Of a DNA stretch of 64,000 nt, positions 17,717 through 25,889 are shown piece by piece. The notes below the pieces were generated by a model. That model was not told the DNA's origin. It ran no database searches and saw nothing but the letters and a program-made list of their open reading frames with translations. The DNA is from Bryobacterales bacterium. Its GTDB lineage: Bacteria > Acidobacteriota > Terriglobia > Bryobacterales > UBA6623. Each line of letters starts with the position of its first letter. Position 1 is the stretch's first letter. The translations under genes and the position numbers were made by a program. The stretch is from assembly GCA_026713545.1 (NCBI GenBank), contig JAPOOG010000142.1, positions 1-64,000 on the forward strand, given 5' to 3'.

Positions 17717-19170
17717 CCGAGCGCACACCACACCGGCGCCGCTTCGCTTCGACGGGGGTATTCTCCCGGCGGGAAATGCTCTGCCGCGCCGCCAACGGTT
17801 TTGGCGGTCTCGCGCTGACCGCGCTGATGGCTGAAGCGTCGGCGGCCGCCGAGACGAGGCGGGACGTAAACCCGATGCTCCCCCGGCCCTCGCACTATCC
17901 CGCCAAGGCCAAGGCGGTGATCTTCCTCTTCATGGACGGCGGCCCGTCGCAAATGGATACCTTTGATCCGAAACCGCGGCTCGCCAGGGAGGCCGGCCGC
18001 AAGATTCCGCTCGAGACACCGACCACCGTCTTCAACATCAGCGACCAGATCTTCCCGTCTCCTTTTGCGTTCCGCCGGCACGGCGAGTCCGGGGCCTGGG
18101 TCAGCGAACTGTTTCCCCATGTCGCCGAATGCGTTGACGATCTGGCGATCATTCGTTCGATGGTCGCGGATCACTCCGAGCACACCGCCGCCAATTACTT
18201 CATGCACACCGGATCGGGATTCCAAGGCCGCCCGAGCATGGGCTCCTGGATCACCTACGGCCTCGGCAGTCATTGCCGGAACCTGCCCGGATTTGTGGTG
18301 CTCGACAGCGGCCTGATCCCTCCGGGCGGACTCGATATCTTCGGCAGCGGCTTTCTGCCGGCCGCGTACCAGGGTATGCTTTTCCGGCGCGGGAAGCATC
18401 CGATCGCCGACCTCGAGCCCCGTGAGACGACTCCGGAACATCAGCAGGGAAAGTTGGCTCTGCTCCGTAAACTGAACCAGAGCGTGCTCGAGCGCTTTGG
18501 CGCCGTCAGCGAAGTCGAGGCCGCGATTTCGAACTACGAGCTTGCTTTTCGCATGCAGTCGGAAGTCCCCGGCCTGCTCGACTTGGGCGGCGAGTCGGCG
18601 GCCGTTAGAAAACACTACGGCCTGGACGAGTCGGATACGGAGGAGTTCGGGCGGCAGTGCCTATTGGCGCGGCGGATGATCGAACGGGGCGTACGGTTCA
18701 TCGAATTGCTCACGCCCAGGCGCCGGACCGATCGCTGGGACCAGCATGCCCGCCTCGAACAAGGGCACCGCATGAATGCCAAGGCGACGGACAAGCCCAT
18801 CGCCGCTCTGTTGAAAGACCTCAAGGCGCGGGGCCTTCTCAAGGATACGCTCGTCGTTTGGGGCGGAGAATTCGGGCGCACTCCTACAGCGCAGTTCCAT
18901 GCCGATCCGAATGCCACGGGCCGCGACCACAACCCCTTCGGTTTTACGATGTGGATGGCCGGCGGCGGCGTCAAGGGCGGTACGACCTACGGCGCGACCG
19001 ACGAGTACGGCTACTTCGCCGTGGAGGACAAAGTTCACGTGCACGACTTGCACGCCACGATCTTGCACCTTCTCGGCATCGACCACACCAAGCTCACCTT
19101 CCACTTCAGCGGACGCGACATGCGCCTGACCGATGTCCACGGGGAAGTGATTCACGACATCCTGGCGTAG
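17713..19170 (+). CDS. DUF1501 protein, Tat-exported, sulfatase-like fold
   Basis: The 485-residue product has a twin-arginine signal (SRREMLCRAANGFGGLALTALMA, ~18-40). The DUF1501 body has FLFMDGGPSQMDTFDPKP (~76), HTGSGFQGRPSMGSW, WGGEFGRTP and DVHGEVIHDIL at the C-terminus. DUF1501 belongs to the alkaline phosphatase/sulfatase superfamily, and the Asp and His residues in these motifs are candidate metal ligands. Its partner is always a DUF1549/DUF1553 protein, here overlapping by 4 bp. I chose ATG 17713 over an earlier in-frame GTG because the coupled ATGA arrangement is typical. A folded, cofactor-bearing periplasmic partner of the cytochrome protein is the best inference. Confidence 0.88.
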   Translation: MTERTPHRRRFASTGVFSRREMLCRAANGFGGLALTALMAEASAAAETRRDVNPMLPRPSHYPAKAKAVIFLFMDGGPSQMDTFDPKPRLAREAGRKIPLETPTTVFNISDQIFPSPFAFRRHGESGAWVSELFPHVAECVDDLAIIRSMVADHSEHTAANYFMHTGSGFQGRPSMGSWITYGLGSHCRNLPGFVVLDSGLIPPGGLDIFGSGFLPAAYQGMLFRRGKHPIADLEPRETTPEHQQGKLALLRKLNQSVLERFGAVSEVEAAISNYELAFRMQSEVPGLLDLGGESAAVRKHYGLDESDTEEFGRQCLLARRMIERGVRFIELLTPRRRTDRWDQHARLEQGHRMNAKATDKPIAALLKDLKARGLLKDTLVVWGGEFGRTPTAQFHADPNATGRDHNPFGFTMWMAGGGVKGGTTYGATDEYGYFAVEDKVHVHDLHATILHLLGIDHTKLTFHFSGRDMRLTDVHGEVIHDILA

Positions 19171-19270
19171 CCGGCTCCTCACCCACCTCATGCCCCGGCC
19201 TTGCCCCATGCAAGGTAGGGAGTAAGGCAGGCTGGTTTTTCCTCCGCTCGTGGGCGGCCCATTCAAACAG

Positions 19271-19317
19271 GAAACATCCGGATGGGTGTCAACCCGGCTT
19301 GATAAACAGGATGTTTC
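19271..19317. terminator. Large inverted repeat between convergent genes
   Basis: The 9-bp arms GAAACATCC (19271-19279) and GGATGTTTC (19309-19317) flank a smaller GGGT/ACCC hairpin (19284-19287/19292-19295). It lies between two converging stop codons, so a bidirectional transcription barrier is plausible, although no T-run follows. Confidence 0.35.
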
Positions 19318-19320
19318 AGG

Positions 19321-20013
19321 TCAGGACCGCCCGTAAACAGGGAGCAGCGCGCCGCTGACGTCAGACGCTTCCTCGGAGCACAACCAGAGGATCTGGCGCG
19401 CGATCGACATGGGCGCCACCCACTTCGAGAAGTCCGCCTTGGGCATGGCCTTGCGGTTCGCGGGCGTGTCGATGATGCTCGGCATCACCGCGTTGGCCGT
19501 GATGCCGCGTCCCTTCCCCTCGAGAGCGATCGTCCGGATCAACATGTGCAACCCCGCCTTCGACACGTTGTAGGCGCTCAACCCGCCGGCCGGGTCCGCG
19601 CCGGCCCGCGCGCCCACCGCGACGATGCGGCCGTAACCGGCGTCGATCATGGGACGCAGCACGGCCCTTGTCACCAGAAAGGCTGCTCTCAGGTTGAGGT
19701 TCATCATGTGGTCCCAAGTCGCCTCGTCGGTTTCGTGAACCGGCGCGCCCCCCGCGAAACCGCCGGTGACGTGCACGAGCGCGTCGATCCTGCCGATCGG
19801 CTCCAGGCCGGCGGCCAGCATGTCGCTGACTCCCCGGGCTGTGGTGAGATCAGCGGCGACTTGCGTGCAGGCAGGCTTCGCTGAAGTCTCCGGGAAGTCC
19901 AGGGCAACGGCAACGACCGTCGCCCCTGCCGCCAGAAAGATGTCGGTAACAGAGCGTCCCAAGCCGCCGCTGGCTCCGGTGATGAGCACGGTCCGATCAG
20001 TGAGGTCTGTCAT
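19321..20013 (-). CDS. Short-chain dehydrogenase/reductase lacking the catalytic serine
   Basis: The 230-residue SDR has the cofactor motif TGASGGLG (~13-20) and the active-site Y-N-V-S-K pair. The position thirteen residues before the tyrosine, normally serine, is alanine in VGARAGADPAGGLSAYNVSK. This occurs in quinoid-dihydropteridine-reductase-like SDRs, which work without that serine. NAG of the classical motif is replaced by TGG. The start is ATG 20013. It converges on the DUF1501 gene and is followed upstream by comM on the same strand 99 bp away; no functional link is evident. Confidence 0.82.
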   Translation of the reverse strand: MTDLTDRTVLITGASGGLGRSVTDIFLAAGATVVAVALDFPETSAKPACTQVAADLTTARGVSDMLAAGLEPIGRIDALVHVTGGFAGGAPVHETDEATWDHMMNLNLRAAFLVTRAVLRPMIDAGYGRIVAVGARAGADPAGGLSAYNVSKAGLHMLIRTIALEGKGRGITANAVMPSIIDTPANRKAMPKADFSKWVAPMSIARQILWLCSEEASDVSGALLPVYGRS

Positions 20014-20112
20014 TACGCGGAAGCCTCCTTATCACGCAAGAGAGAACAATGCAGTCCCATTGACCCAGATCGTTGCTTCCTCTTGACGATTCGCGGCGGA
20101 GGTCCTTATCTG

Positions 20113-21642
20113 TCAGGCCCAGTACGTCCGGTCCAGGCTTCGGTACTGCACGGCCTCCGCGAGGTGGCTGACCATTACCTGGTCCGACCCGCCGAGGTCG
20201 GCGATGGTTCGGGCCACTTTGAGAATGCGGTCGTGGGCGCGCGCCGAAAGCCCCATTCGCTGTACCGCGTTCTCGAGCGTTCGCTCGCCTCTCTCATCCA
20301 GTTTGCAGAATTCGCGGATTTGCTTCGACGGCATGCGGGCGTTCGGATAGCCGCGGCGCATCTGCACTTGCCGCGCCGTTTCGGTGCGCCGTCGAATGGC
20401 TTCGGACGGTTCAGCAAGCTGGTCGGAGCGCAGTTCGCGGTACTTCACCGGCGGCACTTCGACATGGATGTCGATGCGGTCGAGCAGCGGTCCGCTGATC
20501 TTGCCGACGTAGCGCTGAATCTGCGCCGGCGTGCAGCGGCAGTCGCGGGTCGGGTCGCCGAAGTACCCGCAAGGACACGGGTTCATCGCCGCCACCAGCA
20601 TGAACAACGATGGGAACGTGAGGCTGAGGTCGGAGCGCACGATCGTGATCTCGCCGTCTTCCAGCGGCTGGCGAAGGAGTTCGAGAACGTTGCGAGGGAA
20701 TTCCGGGAACTCATCGAGAAACAGCACTCCGTTGTGAGCCAGGCTCACTTCACCCGGCTTCGCCATCCCCATGCCGCCGCCGACGAGTCCGGCGTTCGAA
20801 ATGCTGTGATGGGGCGACCGAAAGGGTCGCTCCCGGATGAGGCCGACATTCGACGCAAGCACTCCCGAGACGCTGTGCACCTTGGTCGTCTCCAGCGCTT
20901 CTTCGAAGGTCAACCCCGGAAGGATGCCCGGGAAGCGCTTGGCGAGCATCGTCTTGCCCGAGCCCGGCGGCCCGACCATCAGGACGTTGTGTCCGCCGGC
21001 GGCGGCGATCTCGAGAGCCCGCTTGGCGGTCTCTTGTCCTTTGACGTCGCGGAAATCATGGCTCGGGGCGCTCCACGTTGGGTCACCGTTGAGCGCATCG
21101 CCTCCGTTGACGGGTTTGAGCGATTCGGGCTTCTCGATCAGGCGGACGACATCGGCCAGATAGTCAACGCCGTAGACGTTCACCCCTTCGACCACGGCCG
21201 CTTCGACCGCGTTTTCCTTGGGGACGACGACATTCGGGACGCCTTTCTTCTTCGCGCAGACGGCCGTGGGCAGCGCCCCTCGCACCGGCCGCACGCCGCC
21301 ATCCAACGACAACTCACCGACGACAAGAAAGTCCTCCAGCGCTTTGGACGGGATCGCTCCCATCGCTCCCAGGATGCCCAGCGCTATCGGCAAATCGAAG
21401 CCGGCGCCTTCCTTGCGAATGTTGGCCGGGGCAAGATTCACCGTCACGGCCTTCGCCGGATAGCCGAATCCTGCGTTGATCAACGACGACTTGATGCGCT
21501 CGCGGCTCTCCCGCACCGCGGTATCCGGCAGACCGACCGTGATGAAGCTTTTCGGGTCGCCGAGGTACATGTCGACTTCCACGTCGATGTGCAGCGCATC
21601 GACGCCATAGATCGCCGCCGTCCGTGTCTTGAACAAAGGCAT
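20113..21642 (-). CDS. comM: YifB/ComM-family Mg chelatase-like AAA+ ATPase
   Basis: The 509-residue product has the N-terminal ChlI-like domain ([25 protein letters not shown]). An AAA+ core follows, with Walker [11 protein letters not shown] (~222), Walker [10 protein letters not shown] (~305) and a sensor/arginine region ([10 protein letters not shown]). A C-terminal Mg-chelatase helical domain ends the protein. ComM acts as a hexameric helicase that extends heteroduplex during natural transformation; in species without competence its role is unclear. The start is ATG 21642. The upstream frame runs through repeat D-B and is rejected. The repeat begins 3 bp before the start codon, so the leader and any ribosome-binding site (CGGAG, ~11 bases upstream) lie in repeat sequence. 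Confidence 0.92.
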   Translation of the reverse strand: MPLFKTRTAAIYGVDALHIDVEVDMYLGDPKSFITVGLPDTAVRESRERIKSSLINAGFGYPAKAVTVNLAPANIRKEGAGFDLPIALGILGAMGAIPSKALEDFLVVGELSLDGGVRPVRGALPTAVCAKKKGVPNVVVPKENAVEAAVVEGVNVYGVDYLADVVRLIEKPESLKPVNGGDALNGDPTWSAPSHDFRDVKGQETAKRALEIAAAGGHNVLMVGPPGSGKTMLAKRFPGILPGLTFEEALETTKVHSVSGVLASNVGLIRERPFRSPHHSISNAGLVGGGMGMAKPGEVSLAHNGVLFLDEFPEFPRNVLELLRQPLEDGEITIVRSDLSLTFPSLFMLVAAMNPCPCGYFGDPTRDCRCTPAQIQRYVGKISGPLLDRIDIHVEVPPVKYRELRSDQLAEPSEAIRRRTETARQVQMRRGYPNARMPSKQIREFCKLDERGERTLENAVQRMGLSARAHDRILKVARTIADLGGSDQVMVSHLAEAVQYRSLDRTYWA

Positions 21643-21644
21643 GG

Positions 21645-21739
21645 CTAGCGAGGCTCCGCCTCCAACCAACATGCAGGATAACGGATCGCGGCGAGAACTT
21701 GACTCGAATGTCAACCTTGGCCAGCGACAAGAAAACTAG
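21645..21739. repeat. Dispersed repeat family D, copy B
   Basis: CTAG (21645) to CTAG (21739). The left hairpin GAGGC/GCCTC is intact. The central ACTTGACTCGAATGTCAACC block is one base different from the other copies. It shares its right CTAG with copy C, so the two form a head-to-tail tandem. Confidence 0.75.
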
Positions 21740-21829
21740 CGAGGAAGTCCTCAGACCGACAAGCAGGACAACGGATCGCCGCGTCAACTTGACTCGAATG
21801 TGAACCTTGGCAGCGAAGAAAAAAACTAT
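21736..21829. repeat. Dispersed repeat family D, copy C
   Basis: Starts at the shared CTAG (21736). The left hairpin is GAGG/CCTC around AAGT. GACCGACAAGCAGG and ACTTGACTCGAATGTGAACC are identical to copy A. It ends in an A-rich stretch and CTAT, where CTA is the stop codon of the small minus-strand gene. Confidence 0.75.
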
Positions 21830-21945
21830 TCCGATTCGTCGGGAGGCTCTTGGCCCGGCTGCTCGAACGAACGCTTGTAGAAAAACGACCAGATCCACAC
21901 CAGGCCCAGCAGCAGAGCGGCTTCGACGAGAATCCGTACCGTCAT
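21826..21945 (-). CDS. Possible 39-residue single-pass membrane peptide
   Basis: Starting at ATG 21945 the product is a short N-terminus, one hydrophobic helix (VRILVEAALLLGLVWIWSFF) and an acidic tail (~25-39, rich in E, P and D). A GTG at 22014 would add 23 low-complexity residues and is less likely. I recognise no family. The stop codon coincides with the end of repeat D-C, so the C-terminus may have been set by the insertion. Confidence 0.4.
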   Translation of the reverse strand: MTVRILVEAALLLGLVWIWSFFYKRSFEQPGQEPPDESE

Positions 21946-22126
21946 CGACTCGAACACAGGCGTGCCTTTCGCGCCTGGGCCGAAAGCGCGGCCCCGGCCT
22001 CGAGAAGAACCCACAGCGAAGAGGTTGCCGCCATTATACAGAGACGAAAAAACCCGGATCTGCGGCTTTCATCGCCTCGGCGATGGACACTTGGCCAACC
22101 TTGCCGAAGGCCGCGGAACCGCGTCT

Positions 22127-22681
22127 CTAGCGGCGATACAGAAACAGTTTATGGATCGGGATATCTTCGTCTTCGGGATCTTCCACGACGATCTCGCGCT
22201 CGATCTCCCAGCCGCGAAAGGTGAAGTCATGAGAGACCACACGGGCCCCTGACTTCATCTGGTCTTCCAGCAACGGCTGGATCTTGTCATTGGATGCCGG
22301 CAACAGGTAGACCGTGATCAGGTCGGGCTGGGAGAGGTCGGCCAGCATCAGGTCCTGTTGTTCGATGGAGGCGAGCGCCGTCAGTTTGCGCTTCCTGATG
22401 CGCTCCCGGCTCTGGTACACCAGCTTGGGGTCGATCTCGAATCCCACCGCTTTGGCGCCGAACTGCTGGGCGGCCATGATGACGACCCGCCCGTCGCCGC
22501 TTCCCAGATCGTAGAGGAGTTCTCCCGGCTTCAACTCACCCAGCTCCAGCATCTCTTTCACCACCTTGGTCGGGGTCGGATAATACGGGGCGAGATTGAG
22601 CGGCTTGGGGTCGTCCGCGCCGAGCAGCAGAAGCGCCGCGGCAGACGTGTACAGGACGACAGATAGTACGAGCTTTCTCAT
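22127..22681 (-). CDS. SAM-dependent methyltransferase-like protein with signal peptide
   Basis: The 184-residue product has a clear N-terminal signal peptide (~1-21, LVLSVVLYTSAAALLLL). A class I methyltransferase core follows: SAM motif I YDLGSGDGR (57-65), an acidic residue ending strand 2 in AVGFEIDP, and VYLLPASND around motif IV. It lacks a substrate domain. Export of a SAM enzyme is odd because SAM is cytoplasmic, but this signal-bearing family is seen in several phyla. The start is ATG 22681; the open frame to 23089 crosses repeat R2 and is not coding. R2 begins 9 bp upstream, so it forms most of the 5' leader. Confidence 0.78.
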   Translation of the reverse strand: MRKLVLSVVLYTSAAALLLLGADDPKPLNLAPYYPTPTKVVKEMLELGELKPGELLYDLGSGDGRVVIMAAQQFGAKAVGFEIDPKLVYQSRERIRKRKLTALASIEQQDLMLADLSQPDLITVYLLPASNDKIQPLLEDQMKSGARVVSHDFTFRGWEIEREIVVEDPEDEDIPIHKLFLYRR

Positions 22682-22693
22682 GGAAGTCGTTAG

Positions 22694-22880
22694 CCTGCAT
22701 TTCTCACCACGCGGCGAGGCGAAGTGCGTGAGAGGGCCGTCAGGACGAGGCGCGCGCCGCTTGGCGCGCGCAGGCGTACTTGGCGGTACGTCGAGCACGG
22801 CAAGCAAGCGTTGCGAAGGAAAAGCGAAGTCATGGCGGTCGTATCGCGTGCTTCGGCCGTCGGGTGGTGAGAAATGCAGG
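22694..22880 (+). repeat. Inverted-repeat-ended element R, copy 2 (best-preserved)
   Basis: 187 bp with perfect 17-bp ends: CCTGCATTTCTCACCAC and GTGGTGAGAAATGCAGG. It is flanked on both sides by TTAG (22690-22693 and 22881-22884), a probable target-site duplication. Internally it has a GCGCGC/GCGCGC hairpin around CGCTTG (~22758-22775) and GTAC arms. It is non-coding. Confidence 0.8.
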
Positions 22881-22965
22881 TTAGTGCTCCTGTCTCGAAT
22901 TCTACCCCATCCCTGTTGCGAAAACGCCGACCACCACGAAGAAACCACACGGTAGACTATTGCTC

Positions 22966-23571
22966 GTGAAACGGCGTTCGCTTCTGACGGCTGCGTTGCT
23001 GGCTCTGTCGCCGCGGGTCCGGGCGCTTGCACAGTCTGCTGATACCGCGGCGCCGGCGAACGACAATCCCGTCGTGACGATCGCCACATCCAAAGGCAAG
23101 ATTTCGGTCGAACTCTGGCCCGAGGATGCTCCCGGCACGGTCGCCAACTTCCTGCGCTACGTCGACACCGGATTCTACGACGACACGATTTTTCATCGCG
23201 TCATCGCAGGCGTCTTGATCCAGGGTGGAGGACTGACGCCGGAACTCAATAGGAAGATCGCCGGACCGCCGATCAAGATCGAATCGAACAACGGACTGCT
23301 GAACGCTCGCGGCACGATCGCAATGGCGCGCGGCCAGGACAAGGACAGCGCCACGAGCGAGTTCTATATCAACTTGCAGGACAATCCCGTCTTCGACGCG
23401 ACGTTGAAGCGATACGGCTACACCGTCTTCGGTCAGGTCATCGACGGCATGCAGGCCGCCGACCGCATCGGCAAGGTCCAAACCAGCCGTCGGGGCAGGC
23501 ATGCCGACATACCGATTCTGCCGGTCTTCGTCGATACCATTCGACGATCCGAGCCGGAACAGACACCCTGA
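22966..23571 (+). CDS. Periplasmic cyclophilin-type peptidyl-prolyl isomerase
   Basis: The 201-residue product has an N-terminal signal (RRSLLTAALLALSPRVRALA, ~3-24). A cyclophilin domain follows: YDDTIFHRVIAGVLIQGGG (catalytic Arg in FHRV), MARGQDKDSATSEFYIN and YTVFGQVIDGM. It catalyses proline cis-trans isomerisation during folding of exported proteins. I prefer GTG 22966 to TTG 22960, because it gives the usual MKRR-type signal n-region. R2 and a short spacer separate it from the divergent methyltransferase. Confidence 0.88.
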   Translation: MKRRSLLTAALLALSPRVRALAQSADTAAPANDNPVVTIATSKGKISVELWPEDAPGTVANFLRYVDTGFYDDTIFHRVIAGVLIQGGGLTPELNRKIAGPPIKIESNNGLLNARGTIAMARGQDKDSATSEFYINLQDNPVFDATLKRYGYTVFGQVIDGMQAADRIGKVQTSRRGRHADIPILPVFVDTIRRSEPEQTP

Positions 23572-23823
23572 GTCTTGCGCGATCCGCCGAGGCCGCAACG
23601 GCCTCTGGCGCTCGTGAGGGAACCGTTGCCGAAGCCCCCACGGGAGGCTCTCGGAGAGAATGCCGTTCGTTGTCGTTCGAGCGCGGCGAGAGATGGGGGC
23701 AGGGGCGCCTCCTCCTGCTGACCTGTCGCTGGCTGAGGACAGGCTCGGCCGCCCAATACTCCGGCAACATGTCCCTATCCATGTCGTACGACCGGGTGTG
23801 CCGCGCACCCTCCGTGCCTCCGA

Positions 23824-23829
23824 TATAAT
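23824..23829 (+). promoter_or_regulatory. Consensus -10 box (TATAAT) six bases before a start codon
   Basis: TATAAT ends six bases before ATG 23836, so transcription would begin at or next to the A of the start codon, giving a leaderless mRNA. No good -35 hexamer is seen near 23801, which weakens the case. Confidence 0.4.
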
Positions 23830-23835
23830 TCGCAA

Positions 23836-25017
23836 ATGTCGAAAGATGATGACCGGCGGACATCTGCTAGCCGCTTGAACGTCCTCCCTCCGAAAGCATC
23901 TCCTCTGACGCGCCGTTCGCTGATCGCCAGCTCCGCTGCCGCCTTCTCGGCCCCCGCGGTGCTGTCGGCGCAATCTCCCAATGACGAGATCCGCGTCGGG
24001 ATCATCGGCGTAGGCGGGCGCGGGTCGAACCTCCTCCGCCGAATCATCAGGTCGCCGGGCGTGAAGCTCGTCGCGATTTGCGATATCGATCCCGAGGCGA
24101 TCGCTCGCGCCAGGCAGACCTCGTCAGAGCACAATCCGGATTCGGATACGTACGCCGAGTTCCGCGCGTTGCTGGACCGCAAAGACATCGACGCGGTGTT
24201 CGTCGCGACTCCCGTGAATCTTCACAAGGAAATGGCGATGGCGGCGCTGGAGGTTCACAAGCATCTCTATCTCGAGAAGCCTATCGGGCGGACGAAGCAG
24301 GACGTGGCGGCGGTGATGCGCGCTTCGCAGACATCGCGGGGTCTGCTGCAACTCGGTTTTCAGCTTCGCTACGACCCCCGGCGCAACGCGGCCGTCCGGC
24401 ATGTGCGTGAAGGCGGCATCGGCCGGATTGCTTACATGCAGGCGGACCGGCATTCCGGCGACTTGCCGCGCCGCAAGACGTGGTACTTCGATGCGTCGAT
24501 CTCGGGCAACATGATCGTCGAGCAGGCGGTGCACATCATCGACTTGATGAATTGGGCCATGGACGGGCACCCCGTAAAGGCATACGGCGCAGGCGGCATC
24601 AACGTCTACCGCGGCGAGCCGGCGGGCCGAACGACCTACGACAACTACATCTGCATCTACGAATACCCCAACGACGTGCGGCTGGCGTTCAGCCATATCT
24701 TCATCAACCCGCGCGGCTTCGGGGGATCGCGGGAGCAGATCTGGGGCACGGAATGGGCGATCGACCTGGTTACCGCCACCAAGTACAAACTCGATCCTCA
24801 GCCGCGCCGGCCGGCCGAGGCCGAGGAACTGAAGGTGGAAGGCGAAGACGAGAACATGAATCAGCGCGCCGTGGATGCGTTCTTCCGCCACGTGCGCGAC
24901 AACTCCGAACCGCTCAACAACGCCGAGTGGGGCCGGCGGGCGACCCTGGCGGCCATCATGGGCCGCACTGCGATCGAAGAGCAGCGGATTGTCCGCTGGG
25001 ACGAGCTGGCCGAGTAG
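23836..25017 (+). CDS. Gfo/Idh/MocA-family oxidoreductase, Tat-exported
   Basis: The 393-residue product has a twin-arginine-type signal (LTRRSLIASSAAAFSAPAVLS, ~24-44). A Rossmann domain follows (VGIIGVGGRGSNLL, ~54-67), then the family EKP motif (LYLEKPIGRTKQDV) and the C-terminal alpha/beta substrate domain with the EQAVHIIDLMNW catalytic-type histidine. Relatives oxidise or epimerise sugars and inositols with tightly bound NAD(P), which suits folded export by Tat. The substrate is unknown. The start is ATG 23836, directly after a -10-like box. It is tail to tail with the SDR gene at 25076. Confidence 0.88.
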   Translation: MSKDDDRRTSASRLNVLPPKASPLTRRSLIASSAAAFSAPAVLSAQSPNDEIRVGIIGVGGRGSNLLRRIIRSPGVKLVAICDIDPEAIARARQTSSEHNPDSDTYAEFRALLDRKDIDAVFVATPVNLHKEMAMAALEVHKHLYLEKPIGRTKQDVAAVMRASQTSRGLLQLGFQLRYDPRRNAAVRHVREGGIGRIAYMQADRHSGDLPRRKTWYFDASISGNMIVEQAVHIIDLMNWAMDGHPVKAYGAGGINVYRGEPAGRTTYDNYICIYEYPNDVRLAFSHIFINPRGFGGSREQIWGTEWAIDLVTATKYKLDPQPRRPAEAEELKVEGEDENMNQRAVDAFFRHVRDNSEPLNNAEWGRRATLAAIMGRTAIEEQRIVRWDELAE

Positions 25018-25075
25018 CAACGGCTCTCGCCGCCGGGCATGGCGCGACCCCTGCCTCGGCTTCCGTGACGGTGAT

Positions 25076-25831
25076 CTACAACGCCGTCCAGCCGCCATCG
25101 ATGGCGAGGATAGAGCCGGTGACGAACTCGGCTTCGTCGGAGCAGAGGTAGAGGACCATGTGGGCGATCTCCTCGGGTTTGCCCATGCGGCCAATCGGCT
25201 GGCGGGCGTGGACCTCGGCTCTGACCTTGTCCTTCTCGTGTTTGTGGAACTTCTCCAGGTACCCCTCGACGAACGGCGTATGCACGGTTCCGGGACATAC
25301 GCAGTTGACGCGCAGCTTGCCTGCGTACTCGGCCGCGAGTTGCCGCGTCAGAGCGACCACGGCCCCCTTGGTGGCGCAGTAGGCAAACCGTTGCTTGACG
25401 GCCACCAGCCCCGCCACGGAACCCATGTTGACAATAGAACCGTATTCCGAAGCGAGCAACAGGGGAAGTGCTTGCTTGGTAACGAGGAAAACGCCGTCGA
25501 CGTTGACGCGAAACAGGCGGCGCCAGTCTTCAAGACTCGTTCCTTCGATGCTGCCGACATGGCCGATCCCGGCGTTGTTGACAAGAATGTCGAGGGCATC
25601 GAGTCCGGCGAAGGCCTCTTGAACCGACTCGGCGTCGGCGATATCGACGGGGACCATGGAAACACGCTCGCCGATCTCGGCGGCAAGCTTCTCGGCCGCT
25701 TCATGATCAAGATCGGCAATAACGACCGACGCTCCCGCTCCCGCGAGAGCGCGGACGGTCTGTTCGCCGATCCCGCTGGCGCCGCCAGTCACCAGAGCCC
25801 GACGGCCATCGAGTCGAAAAGGCTGTTTCAT
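25076..25831 (-). CDS. Short-chain dehydrogenase/reductase (classical)
   Basis: The 251-residue classical SDR has TGGASGIGE (~15-23), NNAG (~90), the serine in NMGSVAG and the YCATK catalytic pair. PGTVHTPF and the C-terminal GSILAIDGGW are also present. It is probably a cytoplasmic NAD(P)-dependent alcohol/ketone oxidoreductase acting on a sugar or hydroxy acid. I chose ATG 25831 (MKQPFRLDGR); the 16-codon extension upstream has no family match. It converges on the Gfo/Idh gene. Repeat R3 begins 58 bp upstream of its start. Confidence 0.87.
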   Translation of the reverse strand: MKQPFRLDGRRALVTGGASGIGEQTVRALAGAGASVVIADLDHEAAEKLAAEIGERVSMVPVDIADAESVQEAFAGLDALDILVNNAGIGHVGSIEGTSLEDWRRLFRVNVDGVFLVTKQALPLLLASEYGSIVNMGSVAGLVAVKQRFAYCATKGAVVALTRQLAAEYAGKLRVNCVCPGTVHTPFVEGYLEKFHKHEKDKVRAEVHARQPIGRMGKPEEIAHMVLYLCSDEAEFVTGSILAIDGGWTAL

Positions 25832-25889
25832 GCGGTTGTCGGCGGGATGAAGCGGCCGGTCAGTCCTGGGCCGCCCCATGATCTTCTAG

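Noticed and set aside
20083-21648. 521-codon open frame on the plus strand
   Set aside because: It is antisense to the ComM-type ATPase, whose Walker motifs and length are complete; the plus-strand translation has no family features.
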